The notes: a model not told the origin generated them from the sequence alone. Counted from the first letter of the stretch, positions 46,013 to 57,180 are shown. The stretch: 64,000 bases of DNA from Caprella mutica (GCA_947561585.1 CANNZV010000875.1:62001-126000); one strand, 5' to 3'. A program made the numbers and translations.

Positions 46013-46060
46013 TTCCAAATGCTCCAATGACAAATGCATCAATAATAAGATAATATAAGA
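46013..46060 (+). pseudogene. Dead LDLa exon B remnant before cassette 4
   Basis: After TGTGCAG the sequence reads GSKCSNDKCINNK, matching the first half of a B module (GSKCTSGQCIS). The first cysteine segment is missing, and a stop follows in ATAATATAAG. No donor remains. It lies 126 bp before exon C4. Confidence 0.65.
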
Positions 46061-46185
46061 TGTATTGATGACCGAGTAACAATTTGTATTGCGAACAGGA
46101 ATCCATCATTTATTAAGGAATATTAAATAATAATTACAAATTATATTGATTCACAAAATGCAATTTAAAATAATTTTCTGTTCAG

Positions 46186-46299
46186 GTGACGAGTGTAATA
46201 GAGGTGCTTTCAAGTGTCCCAAAAAACTTAAATGCATTCGATCCCGCTCAAGATGTAATGGATACGACGGTTGCGGTGACAGGAGTGATGAGAAAGACT
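46186..46299 (+). CDS. LDLa module exon C, cassette 4
   Basis: The exon is 114 bp, acceptor GTTCAG. The donor at 46300 is GTGAGT, the only intact exon here not followed by GTAAGT. It encodes DECNRGAFKCPKKLKCIR, then SRSRCNGYDGCGDRSDEKD. As in cassette 3, CDG is CNG and the aspartate before the fifth cysteine is Gly. The intron to A4 is 367 bp. Confidence 0.92.
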
Positions 46300-46666
46300 G
46301 TGAGTGAGATAAAAAAGATTTTCAATCTTTTTGACCTAACTTAGAATACAATAATAGAAAATAATGATAACATAGAGATGGAATTAAAAAAAAACTAATA
46401 TAAACTAGTGGGATTAGCAAATATAATATTATTCAAAACTGAGATCAACTTATGAAGATACGAAAGATAATAATATTGAAGTTGAATACTAGAATAGTGG
46501 GGTTAAATTGTGAAATTATTGTGGTTGAACTCTTAAATCGAGTAGTGAAATATCAAGAATAATTTACTCTCCCACTTATAGCAAATGATATTTATAAAAA
46601 AATTATTACTTGTCCCATTCATAACACGATAATTTACTTCAAATAATAATTTTTTTTTCGGGTCAG

Positions 46667-46780
46667 GTGACAGGTGTATCGGAGCCGCTTTCTACTGCCG
46701 TAATATGCGTGAATGTATTGCACCAAATTACAAATGTGATGGAAACAACACCTGTGGCGACTGGAGTGATGAGAAATACT
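46667..46780 (+). CDS. LDLa module exon A, cassette 4
   Basis: The exon is 114 bp, acceptor GGTCAG, donor GTAAGT at 46781. The module reads DRCIGAAFYCRNMRECIA, then [18 protein letters not shown]. The aspartate before the fifth cysteine is Thr (NNTC) and the residue before the split cysteine is Tyr. The DRCIG start is shared with the A exon of cassette 3. Confidence 0.92.
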
Positions 46781-46870
46781 GTAAGTGTGATGAGGAAGAC
46801 TGTAAGTGTGATGAGAAAGACTGGAAGTTTGATGAGAAAGATTGAAAGACTGATAATTATCATAAATGTG
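46781..46870 (+). repeat. Donor-site array after exon A4
   Basis: Units are exactly 21 bp: GTAAGTGTGATGAGGAAGAC, then GTAAGT again at 46802, then GGAAGT and GAAAGA where the donor has decayed. Use of the donor at 46802 would add seven in-frame residues (CKCDEED). Confidence 0.88.
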
Positions 46871-47104
46871 ATAAAAAGAACAGTAAATACGTAACTGTAA
46901 AGTACCATATTTTATTTTAGAGGAGTTGTACTGGTAGTACCACGCTATAATGAACTAAGCTAGTTTACTATAGAGTGTCCGTATAAGAAGTAGCCGATTT
47001 TAATGACTTGCAATTAGAAAACTGTTATAGCTATAAGATTTCAATCTTATTTTTTACAAATTGTAGTGATCAAATTGTTCAGCAATGGTAGGGTGGTAGG
47101 GGGT

Positions 47105-48165
47105 TCTAGGAATTTTGCCCGGGGAAATTTTTCCCGGCGGTATATTGCCCGGCATAATTTTGCCAGTGTGGAATTTTGCTAGGCGGATATTTCCCCGGCG
47201 GAATTTACCCCGTGAATTCTATATTTCTAGGTTTAAATTGGTAAATTGTAAGTTAAAAGTTTAAAATGTGAGATGCAATTTGCTTAAATATAAAACGTTT
47301 TAATTTAACTTTATCATATTGTACTATAAAAAAGTTTATTTAACTGATTTTAAATAGCAACGGAAATTAAAATAAAATGAATTTTGAATTTACTTAAGAT
47401 AATTACTGAACATCATAGAAATATACTTTAACATTCTTGTAGAATTCACTTATCACCGTAATTGAAAAAAGTAAGGTTAACCTAACTGAAAATAATTCAA
47501 CATTTTCGATAATTTAAGAAGCAAACTATATAATCGTTACTATTTAACAGTTATTTTGAATGGTATCATACGACTGAAAAAAGTAGGATGAAGGTCCATT
47601 CAGTTTTAGTCAGTTGGTTCCTGCTCTATTACAGCTATTGTTTCATCCCTATCACAATGGCGTGGATAATATTAAGTTCACGTGGAAAAGATATCATTAT
47701 TTTAGAAAAATTCTATTAATACTCAAAGTGAGATTGAAAACTATGAAATCGTTAATGAAATCATTAAAAATATTAATGAACATATAATCATATCTCGTCA
47801 CGAAGTACTGTACAGGTGAAGAAAGCCGTAAGTGAATTGCAAACACCCGATGAGAATACTAAATTATAGTATTTTAAAAATAGCAAACCATATAGTATTA
47901 TTTTAAACTAAACTGCTGTCAAAATGTATAACAGTCAAATTAATAAGATGTTCCGTAATTATTTTAAGCAAAATCATATTCATTTTATTTTCAATATCCT
48001 GGCTATTTTACATTGGTTAAATAAAACTTGTTATAGTATAATATGATAAAGTTATATTAAAACATTTTATATTTATGTAAGCTGCATCTCACATTTTAAA
48101 CCTTTAATTTACAATCTACCAATTTAAACCTAGATATATGATCCCCGGGAAAAATAACTAATAAT
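47105..48165. mobile_element. Long-inverted-repeat element copy 2
   Basis: About 1.06 kb, beginning with a short repeat of GGCGGAATTTTGCCC-type units (47105-47215). The arms run from TATATTTCTAGGTTTAAATT (47220) and to its inverse AATTTAAACCTAGATATATG (48120-48140), about 250 bp each. The interior matches 7930-8600 in reverse. No transposase. It lies in the A-B intron of cassette 4. Confidence 0.82.
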
Positions 48166-49035
48166 TTAACTTAATCCCCGTGGATTAAGGAAGGAGAATA
48201 TGTCTAAATTAACAAATAAATTAAATCGAAATCGACCTCATTAAGCCAATAATCTCATATTACGATTGAATCTGAGAAATTTTAGCAACATTGTGACATT
48301 AGTAATCAAAATTTTGACCAAAGTCGTACATTTTCCCTACTTACGTAGAACTTTTTTCTTAATATATATCAAATGCAGGGAGAATTAACCTCATGTTTGA
48401 TGCAGTAGCAATTCCTTGTGAGGTCAAAAACCTAGTATAATAGATTTCAAATATTCGCAATTTTTTCCATAATAGAATATGGGCTATTCAGCATATTTTC
48501 AATAAGTCCCCTCTCCACCAGGGGTAAAAAATATAAACCGTATGACAGAAATTTTTCATACCGTATTTTTTCACCCATGTGCCAAATTCTATCACTAAGT
48601 CAAATAAAAGAAACTCATACCAATCCACCCGAATGCCTACTACACTGGCTAGTTCAATATTCATGACTTCATTAATCAGGATGGTTCGCTATAGAGTGCT
48701 TTATTACAGAGGAGTTGCACTGTATAATGATCTGATAAGGGTTTGGGCGATATATTAGGCACCCCTGATATACATGTATCTCTTACAAATTATATAATTT
48801 AAGTTTTACCTTAATTATGAGCTTTTTTCCTTGAGAGGTTTCATACTTGTGCGTTGTTTTCCTTCTTTTGGGTATTTTTCCTCGTAGGCAATTTTCCTTG
48901 TCGGCTATTTTCTATGCGGCCATTTTGCTATGGACCTTTTCGTTTGTTCATTTTTCTGTTAGCATCTATGCGTGAACCCTTTTTTACTTTTAAATTTATA
49001 AAACAATAATTAATTCTTTTTTTTGTAAAATGCAG
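48166..49035 (+). other. Intron before exon B4, partly paralogous to cassette 3
   Basis: From CATTAATCAGGATGGTTCGC (about 48671) on, it aligns with cassette 3 at 41585, including the TTTTCCTTG repeat at 48825-48970. Earlier sequence (48166-48670) shows nothing recognisable. Confidence 0.6.
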
Positions 49036-49140
49036 GTAGATGTAATGGTTTCAAATGCAGTAACGGACAATGCATATCACCAAGCGACAAAAGATGTGAT
49101 GGTAGTGGTGATTGTGATGATAACAGTGATGAAGTGAACT
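49036..49140 (+). CDS. LDLa module exon B, cassette 4
   Basis: The exon is 105 bp, acceptor ATGCAG, donor GTAAGT at 49141. The module reads [18 protein letters not shown], then [16 protein letters not shown], with the sixth cysteine across the intron. All ligand acids are kept. It is the B exon closest to B3. Confidence 0.93.
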
Positions 49141-49345
49141 GTAAGTAAGAGATATAGCTTGTTTGTATCTATGTTTGTCTCATTATGATTGTGATAATAA
49201 CAGTAATGAAGTTGATTTTAATTAATAGATAGCACTTGTTTGTATCTAAACATGTACCTTTATATGACTGTGATGATAACAGTGATGAAGTGGACTATAA
49301 CTAATAGATCTGACTTGTTTGTATCTATATTTGTTCCTTTATGAC
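49141..49345 (+). repeat. Exon-tail plus donor duplications after B4
   Basis: Three copies of the unit seen after B3, each about 70-75 bp and more decayed: donors read TTTTAATTAA near 49215, CTATAACTAA near 49297, then a partial copy ending near 49345. The central TGTGATGATAACAGTGATG is preserved at 49268. Confidence 0.8.
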
Positions 49346-49821
49346 TGTGATAATAACATCTATGGATGAATTTGACTGTACGGGAACAAAGTATTCCCGT
49401 ACCTTTTGTTAAGTGAGTATAAAAACTATCCTTAAGCTGTAACATAGAAATAGTTTACTACCTGACCAATATGCAGAGTCCATAAGTCCTGAACCAATTT
49501 ACCTAAAATCAGTGTCTCGGTACGTGAAGATTAAAAGACGGCGGAGACTAAGCTGTCATTTATTAGTTGTAGTCTGCAAAATTAGTTACTATAAGATTCT
49601 ATACAAACAGAAATAAATTAAAAAATATCAGGCAAGGTACAAAGTTTTAAATCATTAAACTCACTTTAGGTAAATTGGCTCAGGACTTTTATTTTGTGTG
49701 TTAATTCATATACGGCTTAAATCATGATTATATTATTGTTTATTTACACCTGCCTATTAATGTAATAGTGAAAAATAATATAAAATACATTCCATAAACA
49801 CTTTAAAATACAAAATAAAAC

Positions 49822-49893
49822 CATTCGTGGACGGAATGTCCGTGGACGAGATGTCCGTAGACGAATTGTCCGTGAACGAAATGTCCGTGCACT
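49822..49893 (-). repeat. 15 bp minisatellite GGACATTTCGTCCAC, inverted copy
   Basis: Five units of GTGGACGAAATGTCC type, the reverse complement of the array at 27780-27910, including its end word TGCACGGACATTTCG. A purine-rich tract follows (49905-50240). Confidence 0.85.
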
Positions 49894-51639
49894 GTTTCTC
49901 GGATAGCGATAAGAAAATGAAAATGGAAAAAAGAGATGAAAAGGATATAGGGGAGTGATTTTTTATTAATGAATATTGATGAGAAATGTGAGGGGGTATA
50001 AACTTGAAAAATGGGAGAGAGCAAAAGTGTAATTGACTTGGTGTTGGCGAACGAAATATCATACCCTACAATTCAACTCTCAATAATGAGAGATGAATTG
50101 TAGGAGAAGATGGATCTATCTGAAAAGGAGAATGTGTGGTAAGAGAAGGATAGTTTTATAACAATAGGAAGGAGAAGATAGAAAAGCATATACATGGAAA
50201 GTCGAGGGAGATTGCGCAGATAGATTACGCAACATCATCTAGATTGTCCTCAACTATATTTCAATTATATTTCCCACTTTCGAAACTTGATTGCAGAGTA
50301 AATTCTTTTGAAACAGAAATTGGCGAGAGTAGTGTATCGCATTGTAGTATAACACATTGACTAGTACTGAAAGGTACAATTCAATTAAAATCAAGACGTT
50401 TCGATAGTCAATGCTATCATTTACAACTAAATCATAAAATCTTTAAAGCAATAAAAAAATACAATATGATTTATTGAACATTAAAAATACTAATTGAAAA
50501 CAAAATTAAATATAGAGCATATGAATTGTCAGTATTGTTTAAATTGGTTACCGTTTATAAATATGAAGTAATTATATAGTTATTAAAATTGTTAGCACTA
50601 CATAAAATTTTAATTACAAAGACCAGGGTACAGGAACATTACGGGTATAGATATAATTCATGTGTGTTTTTATTGTTCATTTCTTTTACTTATCCATAAA
50701 AAATAGGGTCTTTAAAATATGCTACCTATGAGCCTAAACTAGTGCTAGTTAACTGCTAAATTTTAATTCCTATGAATAACAATTATGGAATAAAATAATG
50801 GAAATACAATTTAACCAATGCTTAGTTAGTAATTAACAAGAAAAAAATCAAATTTAGAAGTGACTAAGTTCAAGTAGGTTGTTCCATGTTTCAAAGTGTG
50901 GTCAGAGTCGCCATTTCTAGTCACCCGGTGGTCACGTCAAACTAGATTAGATGAGCTGATTACAATACCCTATGGGCCTATATGTTACTCTACCCTGACA
51001 AAGACAAACTTCCTCTCGGCATGCTGTCGTCAGTCGTTTATTTTTTTATTTATTGAAACAGAATGTTACCTCACAATATATAAACTGTTAAATTACAAGG
51101 TAATATTTAAACATTGGAACAAAGTAAACCATTCAGGCCGAAAAAGCTAGTGATTCTAGAGCAGCCTAAAAAGACCTATATAAAAAAACCTAACAATTAT
51201 ACATGAACATACAATTTAATACAAAATTGTTAAAAAATAGAACTACACGAAAAAAATAGAACTACAAAAATAAAAAATATATATCAACTATATAAATGAA
51301 ATATACAACCTAATATGCAATTCACAATATAAAAAACAAGATCAGAATAGAAGTAATAAGCAAAGCATGGACATAGTAATTTAAAGCCTGCTGGAAGGAG
51401 TTATCGAACGAATAGACCAATTTGTAAACCACCTATCTCATCAATAAGAATTCACACGGAGAGAACTTACGACTCTCCTATCAATTACTGACAATTCTTT
51501 TCTTTTACTGTTTTAATGTATTTATATGTTCTTTTACATATTTTATGTTTTAATTGAAATAATAGCCTTGACTATCGAAAAGTTTTGATTTCGATAGAAA
51601 TCTACCCTTCAGTACTAGATTTTTTTTTTTTCTTAGACT
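49894..51639 (+). other. Intron between cassettes 4 and 5, nothing assignable
   Basis: Purine-rich sequence at 49905-50240, then AT-rich DNA. Short frames (84 codons at 50896) show no motif. A sequence motif TTTCGATAGTCAATGCTATCATT (50401) and its inverse-like partner near 51560 (ACTATCGAAAAG) hint at a decayed inverted repeat. Confidence 0.4.
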
Positions 51640-52000
51640 TCAAGTTTAATTTCTTGATAATCTAATCATAGTAATGGTGAAAATAAATTAACCGGTGACA
51701 AAAAATATACCAGATTCAGAATTATAACAGAACCCATGAATACTGATGCCTGAGCTAAAATATTCTAGGTTCACTACAATGCTTTTCACGTTTTAGAGAA
51801 CTTAAAATTTCATAAATGACTTTGGATTAACTAATAATTAGTTAATTACTAATAGGGTCTTTTCATGGTTTATTAAATTAGATAAGGTTCAGTGAATATT
51901 TTGTAGCTGGGGCTCTTGTACACAATGACATGCTTCAAATGTCTAACGACAGATGCAACAATGGTCGATGATTTGAAATCAATGAAATGTTATTTGCTAA
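51640..52000 (+). repeat. Paralogous pre-C-exon intron block, copy 4
   Basis: Shares ATTAACCGGTGACAAAA, CTTGTACACAATGACATGC and TTCAAATGTCTAACGACAG with the blocks at 3335, 25420 and 38930. It leads to exon C5. Confidence 0.65.
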
Positions 52001-52119
52001 TGTCCGAGATGGCAATTATTAATGCAAACAACAGTTTGGTTCTCCCATTAATGAATAATTACAATTTATATTCTTATACTATCAACCCCTTCGAATATTA
52101 ACATTTATTTCCTGATCAG

Positions 52120-52236
52120 GTGACAGCTGTAATAGAGGCGCTTTCAAGTGTTCCAATGGATATAAATGCATTCAATCTCGCTATAGATGTGATGGAAATA
52201 TTGGCGGTTGCAGTGACAATAGTGACGAGAAAAACT
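52120..52236 (+). CDS. LDLa module exon C, cassette 5
   Basis: The exon is 117 bp, one codon longer than the other C exons, acceptor TGATCAG, donor GTAAGT at 52237. It encodes DSCNRGAFKCSNGYKCIQ, then SRYRCDGNIGGCSDNSDEKN. The extra codon lies between the fourth and fifth cysteines (GNIGGC), and the aspartate before the fifth cysteine is Gly. It is the most divergent C exon. The intron to A5 is 369 bp. Confidence 0.92.
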
Positions 52237-52605
52237 GTAAGTGTACTATTTATAGTCCGTTTGACCCTACTTAGATTATAATATTAGCAAATTATGAATA
52301 CATTAAGAAGAAAATTTGAATATACTGCGATCGAACGGTGGTATTACAAAAAAAAAGATCCCAAAAATAAATAATATGGTCGAAAATTGAGATCAAATTA
52401 TGAGTACCGAAGTTAAATTCTGAAATAGTAGGAATACGATTGTAAAAATACCGCTGTCTAATACGAAATTACTGTGATTGAATACTGACAATACCAAAAA
52501 TATTTTCCTCCCCCACCAATATTCAGCTAATAATAATGTAAATTAAGTAATATTATTAGTCTAACACAAAATTTTACTTCGAATATTAATCTTCTTTCTG
52601 GTCAG

Positions 52606-52719
52606 GTGACGAATGTGTGGGAGGCGCTTTCTACTGCAGTGATGCGCGTAAATGTATTGAATCTGATTACAACTGTGATGGAGACAACGACTGCGGCGAC
52701 TGGAGTGATGAAAAAGACT
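52606..52719 (+). CDS. LDLa module exon A, cassette 5
   Basis: The exon is 114 bp, acceptor GGTCAG, donor GTAAGT at 52720. The module reads [18 protein letters not shown], then [18 protein letters not shown]. All calcium-ligand acids are kept. Asn replaces the usual Lys before the fourth cysteine. The cassette is the only one with a compact, uninterrupted A-B intron (284 bp) and so serves as the reference for the others. Confidence 0.94.
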
Positions 52720-52920
52720 GTAAGTGTAATGAGAGAGACTGTAAGTGAGATGAGAAAGCCTGTAAGTGAAATGAGAGAGCCTGTAAGTGTGATGAGAAAG
52801 CTTGTAAGTGAGAGGAGAGAGCCTGTATGTATGGTGAGAGAGAGTGTAAGTGTGATGAGAGTGACTGTAACTGTCATGAGAGAGACTGTAAGTGTGATGA
52901 GAGAGACTGTATATTTTATG
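52720..52920 (+). repeat. Donor-site array after exon A5, uninterrupted
   Basis: Ten near-perfect 21 bp units. GTAAGT follows at 52720, 52741, 52762, 52783, 52804, then GTATGT, GTAAGT, GTAACT, GTAAGT and GTATAT. The first extra donor would add seven in-frame residues; the next unit contains an in-frame TGA, so longer forms would terminate. Confidence 0.92.
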
Positions 52921-53003
52921 AGATTTTCGAAGAATAATTAAAATTTCAAACTTTATAACAATTTTATTAGTTTCTACAATCAATATTATTCTATCGATTT
53001 CAG

Positions 53004-53108
53004 GTATATGCGATGGTTTCAAATGCAGTAACGGACAATGCATATCACCAAGTAACAAAAAATGTGATAGTAGTGGTGATTGCGATGATAACAGTGATGA
53101 AGTGAATT
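53004..53108 (+). CDS. LDLa module exon B, cassette 5
   Basis: The exon is 105 bp, acceptor GATTTCAG, donor GTAAGT at 53109. It encodes [18 protein letters not shown], then [16 protein letters not shown]. The glycine of CDG is Ser in the second half. Acids are otherwise intact. The antisense 165-codon frame covering this region is a shadow of the arrays and exons. Confidence 0.93.
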
Positions 53109-53312
53109 GTAAGTAAAAGATAAGACATGATTTTATCTATACATTTCTATTTATAAATATGATGAAAATAATTATTGAGTGGACTGTAAGTTGTAGAAGA
53201 ATTGATAATATATATTCATTATTCATATCTCTTTATTACTGTGATGATAATAGTGTTGAAAAAGACGGTAAGTAATATATAAGACTTGGATGTATCTAAA
53301 CATGTTTACGGA
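53109..53312 (+). repeat. Exon-tail plus donor duplications after B5
   Basis: Copies place GTAAGT at 53109, 53186 and 53278. A further piece (GACTTTAAGTAAAAGAATAG, then ACTTGGTTGTATC) is found at 56897-56945, on the far side of a 3.6 kb insertion, so the array was split. Confidence 0.85.
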
Positions 53313-54480
53313 TCCTCTTTAGGGATCCGGAAAATTGATCTAATGGAAAATTGATCTAATGGAAAATTGATCTAATGGAAAATTGATCTAATGGAAAATT
53401 GATCTAATAGAAAAATAGATCGAGCGAAAAAAACTATATAGCTATTGGATTACTTACTTAGTATACAAAAATGACACATATTTTATCTGTTATTCTGTGG
53501 AATTATGTCATTAAATGGTAAATGTAAAAAGCTTTAAGGTAGCGTTCCACTTGGGGGTTGACGTAACAAATTATTGATCACTTAGAATTAAACCCAAAAG
53601 GGATATTAATCACACATTCAGCGGACGACTGTCCAAGTTGAGTATGCAATCAACGTTGATAATATTGACAAAGAGCTATAATTAAGCTATACGTGCTTAA
53701 TAAGATTTTATCACTCATTTTAATTTAATTACTCAAAAACTGGATTCTTATTTCAGTATTAAGGTTTATGATTGTTCCGTTTAAATCCCTATTGATTTGT
53801 ATAAATATATTTTTCGAACTATCTTAATATTGTAATTCACAAATAATAAATATTTATTTCATTCTTCATCCATCTCCAACTTAATAGGCAAACAACTGAA
53901 AGAAAACAAATAATTAATGAATGATAAAATTAAATTTAAATAAAAATTGTTCAAATAAAGTAATTTGAAATTAAATCCAAATTAATCAATTAAAATAGGT
54001 AGTTTATGTTTTGACCAAGAAAGGGTCACTATACAGTATAGGCCACAAAAATGTTTCCGCTTTTTCAAATACTTTTAAATGGTTTGCCAATGGACGAAAA
54101 AACTGTATCTTGGTCTCTTTTTCTCCGCCTCTTTTTGTACTATTAACAGATAAAAACGTTTTTGAACAGGTAAGCAAAGAGTTAGGGTGATTATTTTTGT
54201 CCTTGCTCGAAGGTTATTCTTAGAGCTAACTCTGTGATTTTACTTACTAAAAGGCAGTCAAAAAAAGGGGGAAAAATTATTATGGTAGACATTTTAATAC
54301 AGGGTGCTTACACTTCTTCCTTGGAAACTATTTGGAAATAGAACAACTTCATTAACTTATTGATCTTATTGAAGTTTTCACTCTGAATATTCGTTCTTTG
54401 CTTGTTCATTGCATGGTAAGGCCTGTTTCATACTTGCATTTTTAACAGCGCGGAAAAAAGTTCTTAAAGTGTGTTCACAC

Positions 54481-56194
54481 TTCCCAGGGAGAATATTTTG
54501 GTGGGGTCATAGAAGATTATGGTGGACAGACATTATAGGGGGCTAGATCTTACGTAATTATAGATAATATTCGATAAATATCAACCTTGTGCAAAACATC
54601 CTATAAACATCTATAATCACCGTAATATTTCCCAACCATAATATATAGTAGATTATATTAACCAAAATCTCCAAATATTTTCTGATAATGTTCCTTATAT
54701 GAACTTCTATGACTGATCCATCTTAAACCTTCGAAGATTTTCTTATTATATTTCTTATATGAACTTCTATGACTGATCCATGGTTCAATCATAGAAGTTC
54801 ATATAAGAAATACCATCAGAAAATCTTCGAAGATTTAAGATGGTTCAGTCATAGAAGTTCATATAAGAAATACCATCAGAAAATCTTCGAAGATTTAAGA
54901 TGGTTCAGTCATAGAAGTTCATATAAGAAATACCATCAGAAAATCTTCGAAGATTTAAGATGGTTCAGTCATAGAAGTTCATATAAGAAATACCATCAGA
55001 AAATCTTCGCAGATTTAAGATGTTACAGCCATTCAAATTCATAGTAGGATTATTATCCGAAAAACTTCGTAGATTTAAGATGGTTCATTCATAGAAGTTC
55101 ATATAAGGAACATTATCAGAAAATATTCGGAGATTTTGGTTGATATAATCTACTATACATCATGGTTGGGAAATATTACGGTGATTATAGATGTTTATAG
55201 GATGTTTTGCACAAGGTTGATATTTATCGAATATTATCTATAATCACTTAAGAGCTAGCCCCCTATAATGTCTGTCCACCATAATCTTCTATGACCCCAC
55301 CATAATATTTTCCTTGGGTAACGATATCGAGGGAATATTCCAGGAATTAGTGAAGATTAGTTGATCCCTATTGATATCGATGGAATATTCCAACAATTAC
55401 TGAAAATTTGTTGATCTCCTAAAAATATCGTAGGAATATTCCAGGAATTACTAAAAATTAGTAGATTCCCTAACAATATCGGGTGAATATTCCAGGAATT
55501 AGTGAAAAATAGTTAATCCATTAAAAATTATGAAAGAAACGATTATAAAAGAAAAAAATAAATAATCTATGAAATATGAAATTATATTTATCGATGATAA
55601 CCTAAAGATAAACTTCAGTTATCATATTGCAATAACCTCATTAAAAATCCTACTTCTACTGTGTCCAGGATGGACAAGTGGTATAGCGTCGCAAGCAAAA
55701 GGCAACAAGGTGCTGGTTCGAGACCTGGCAACATCACTTCATTTCTTTCTCCATTTCTTTCCATTTAATTTGTATATAACAATATGTATCATTTAACTAA
55801 TTCATGTAAAGTCAAACGTACACCTACAAATGCAGTATATGCTAGGAAATAATAATTTTGGAATTCTTCTATGATTATGGGTGAAATCATCTGATAGTAT
55901 AGGAGATTCCCCCCTTCAATTATAGGAGTGAACATGGTAGATAACTTGGACATAAGCACCCCCAATTCTCTTTTATGATTATGGTAGAAAGACTCCTTTA
56001 ATATCCCAAAATCTTCCATGATTTTAGGTGAAATCATCTGATATTATAGGAGATTCCCCCTTTTAATTATAGGAGGAAACATGGTAGAAAACTTGAACAT
56101 AAGCACACCCAATTCTCTTCTATGATTATGGTAGAAAGGCTCCTTTAATCTCCCAAAATCTTCTATGTCCCCCCTATAATTTTCTTCCTGGGTT
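54481..56194. mobile_element. CCCAGGGAGA element copy 2
   Basis: Shares termini, arms and 60 bp units with the element at 33984, but has fewer units: about one and a half forward and four inverted (54680-55120), and two rather than three 147 bp units (55850-56150). Flanks are TT rather than TA. It lies near the centre of the foldback at 54032. The tRNA-like segment is at 55663-55732. Confidence 0.85.
55663..55732 (+). ncRNA. tRNA-like segment, second copy
   Basis: As at 35764 but the A-box region has decayed (TGGACAAGTGGTATAGCG) while the B box GGTTCGAGACC is unchanged. Confidence 0.4.
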
Positions 56195-56999
56195 GTGTTT
56201 TTCATCGCTGAAGTATAAATTTAATGTAATTTACCTATCAACGATAAAAAAAAACAGTTTTAAGAACATTTTTCCACGGTGTTAAAAAAATGCTTGAATG
56301 AAACGGGCCTTAACCTTGTAATGAGCAAGCTAAGAACGATTATTCAAATTGAAAACTTCAATGAGATCAAGAATGTTATTCTATTTCCAATTAGTTTCCA
56401 AGGAAGAAGTTTTAGCACACTGTATTATAATGAAGAGCATTATATTTTTTTCCCTTTTATTCACTGTCTTTAGTAAGTAAAATCACAGAGTTAGCTCGTA
56501 AGAGTAACCTTCGCGCAATGACAAAAATAATCACCCTCACTCTTTGCTTAACTGTTCTTAAACTATGCCCATCAGTTCAAAAATGTTTTTACTTGTTAAT
56601 AGTACAAAAAGAGACAGAGAAAAAGAGACCAAGACACAGTTTTTTCGTCCATTGGCTACTGATTTATAAGTATTTGAAAAAGCGGAAACATTTTTGTGGC
56701 CCATACTGTATAGTATTTTTTCAAGTTATGTATAACAAATGCAATGTATGTTACATTTTAAGAAATATTTCTCTGTTCGATCAATTTTCCGTTCGATCAA
56801 TTTTCCGTTGATCAATTCTCCATTCAATCAATTTCTTTCGATAAATTCTCCATTCGATTAATTCTCCTTGACCCGTTTCTTTATCATTTTATGAGAGTTG
56901 ACTTTAAGTAAAAGAATAGACTTGGTTGTATCAATACATGTCTCTTTCCTCGTTGGGAGACAACTAATTAATAAGAAAAGGAACTGAAATAATTGGTTT

Positions 57000-57180
57000 A
57001 GATTTTGTTTCGAATTTTTTTATCACTATAGTGGAACTGAGATAGTTGATTTAGATTTCGTATAGAATTTTTTTACCACTGAGGAAACCGAGATAGTTGA
57101 TTTAAATTTTTTTATAATTTTTTTACCACTAGGGTAACTGAGATAGTTGATTTAGATTTTGTTTAGAATTTTTTCGGACC
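57000..57180 (+). repeat. About 60 bp tandem repeat, three copies
   Basis: The unit contains GAACTGAGATAGTTGATTTA and TTTTTTTACCACTAGGG. No function is apparent. From 57180 to 58030 I see only a duplicated 27 bp word (CTAAATATTTTATAGAGGT at 57685 and 57742). Confidence 0.75.

Larger units (their letters stand above)
54032..56710. mobile_element. Foldback element CAGTATAGGCCAC, host of a nested insertion
   Basis: Ends TA|CAGTATAGGCCACAAAAATG and its inverse ...GGCCCATACTG|TA, with arms of about 450 bp sharing GTTTCCGCTTTTTCAAATAC and AGAGCTAACTCTGTGATTT. CAGT...ACTG ends and TA flanks suggest a Tc1/mariner-type non-autonomous element. A smaller relative lies at 58034-58440. Confidence 0.82.
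53315..56880. mobile_element. 3.6 kb insertion bounded by GGAAAATTGATC repeats
   Basis: 53330-53425 is a tandem array of GGAAAATTGATCTAAT; 56770-56875 is the inverted form (GATCAATTTTCCGTTC). Together they bracket two nested elements (54032-56710 and 54481-56194). The insertion sits in the exon-tail duplication array of cassette 5. 53430-54030 itself shows no feature. Confidence 0.7.

Noticed and set aside
52561..53058. 165-codon minus-strand frame opposite exons A5 and B5
   Set aside because: It is the antisense shadow of the 21 bp donor array and LDLa exons; the sense strand carries splice sites and conserved cysteines.
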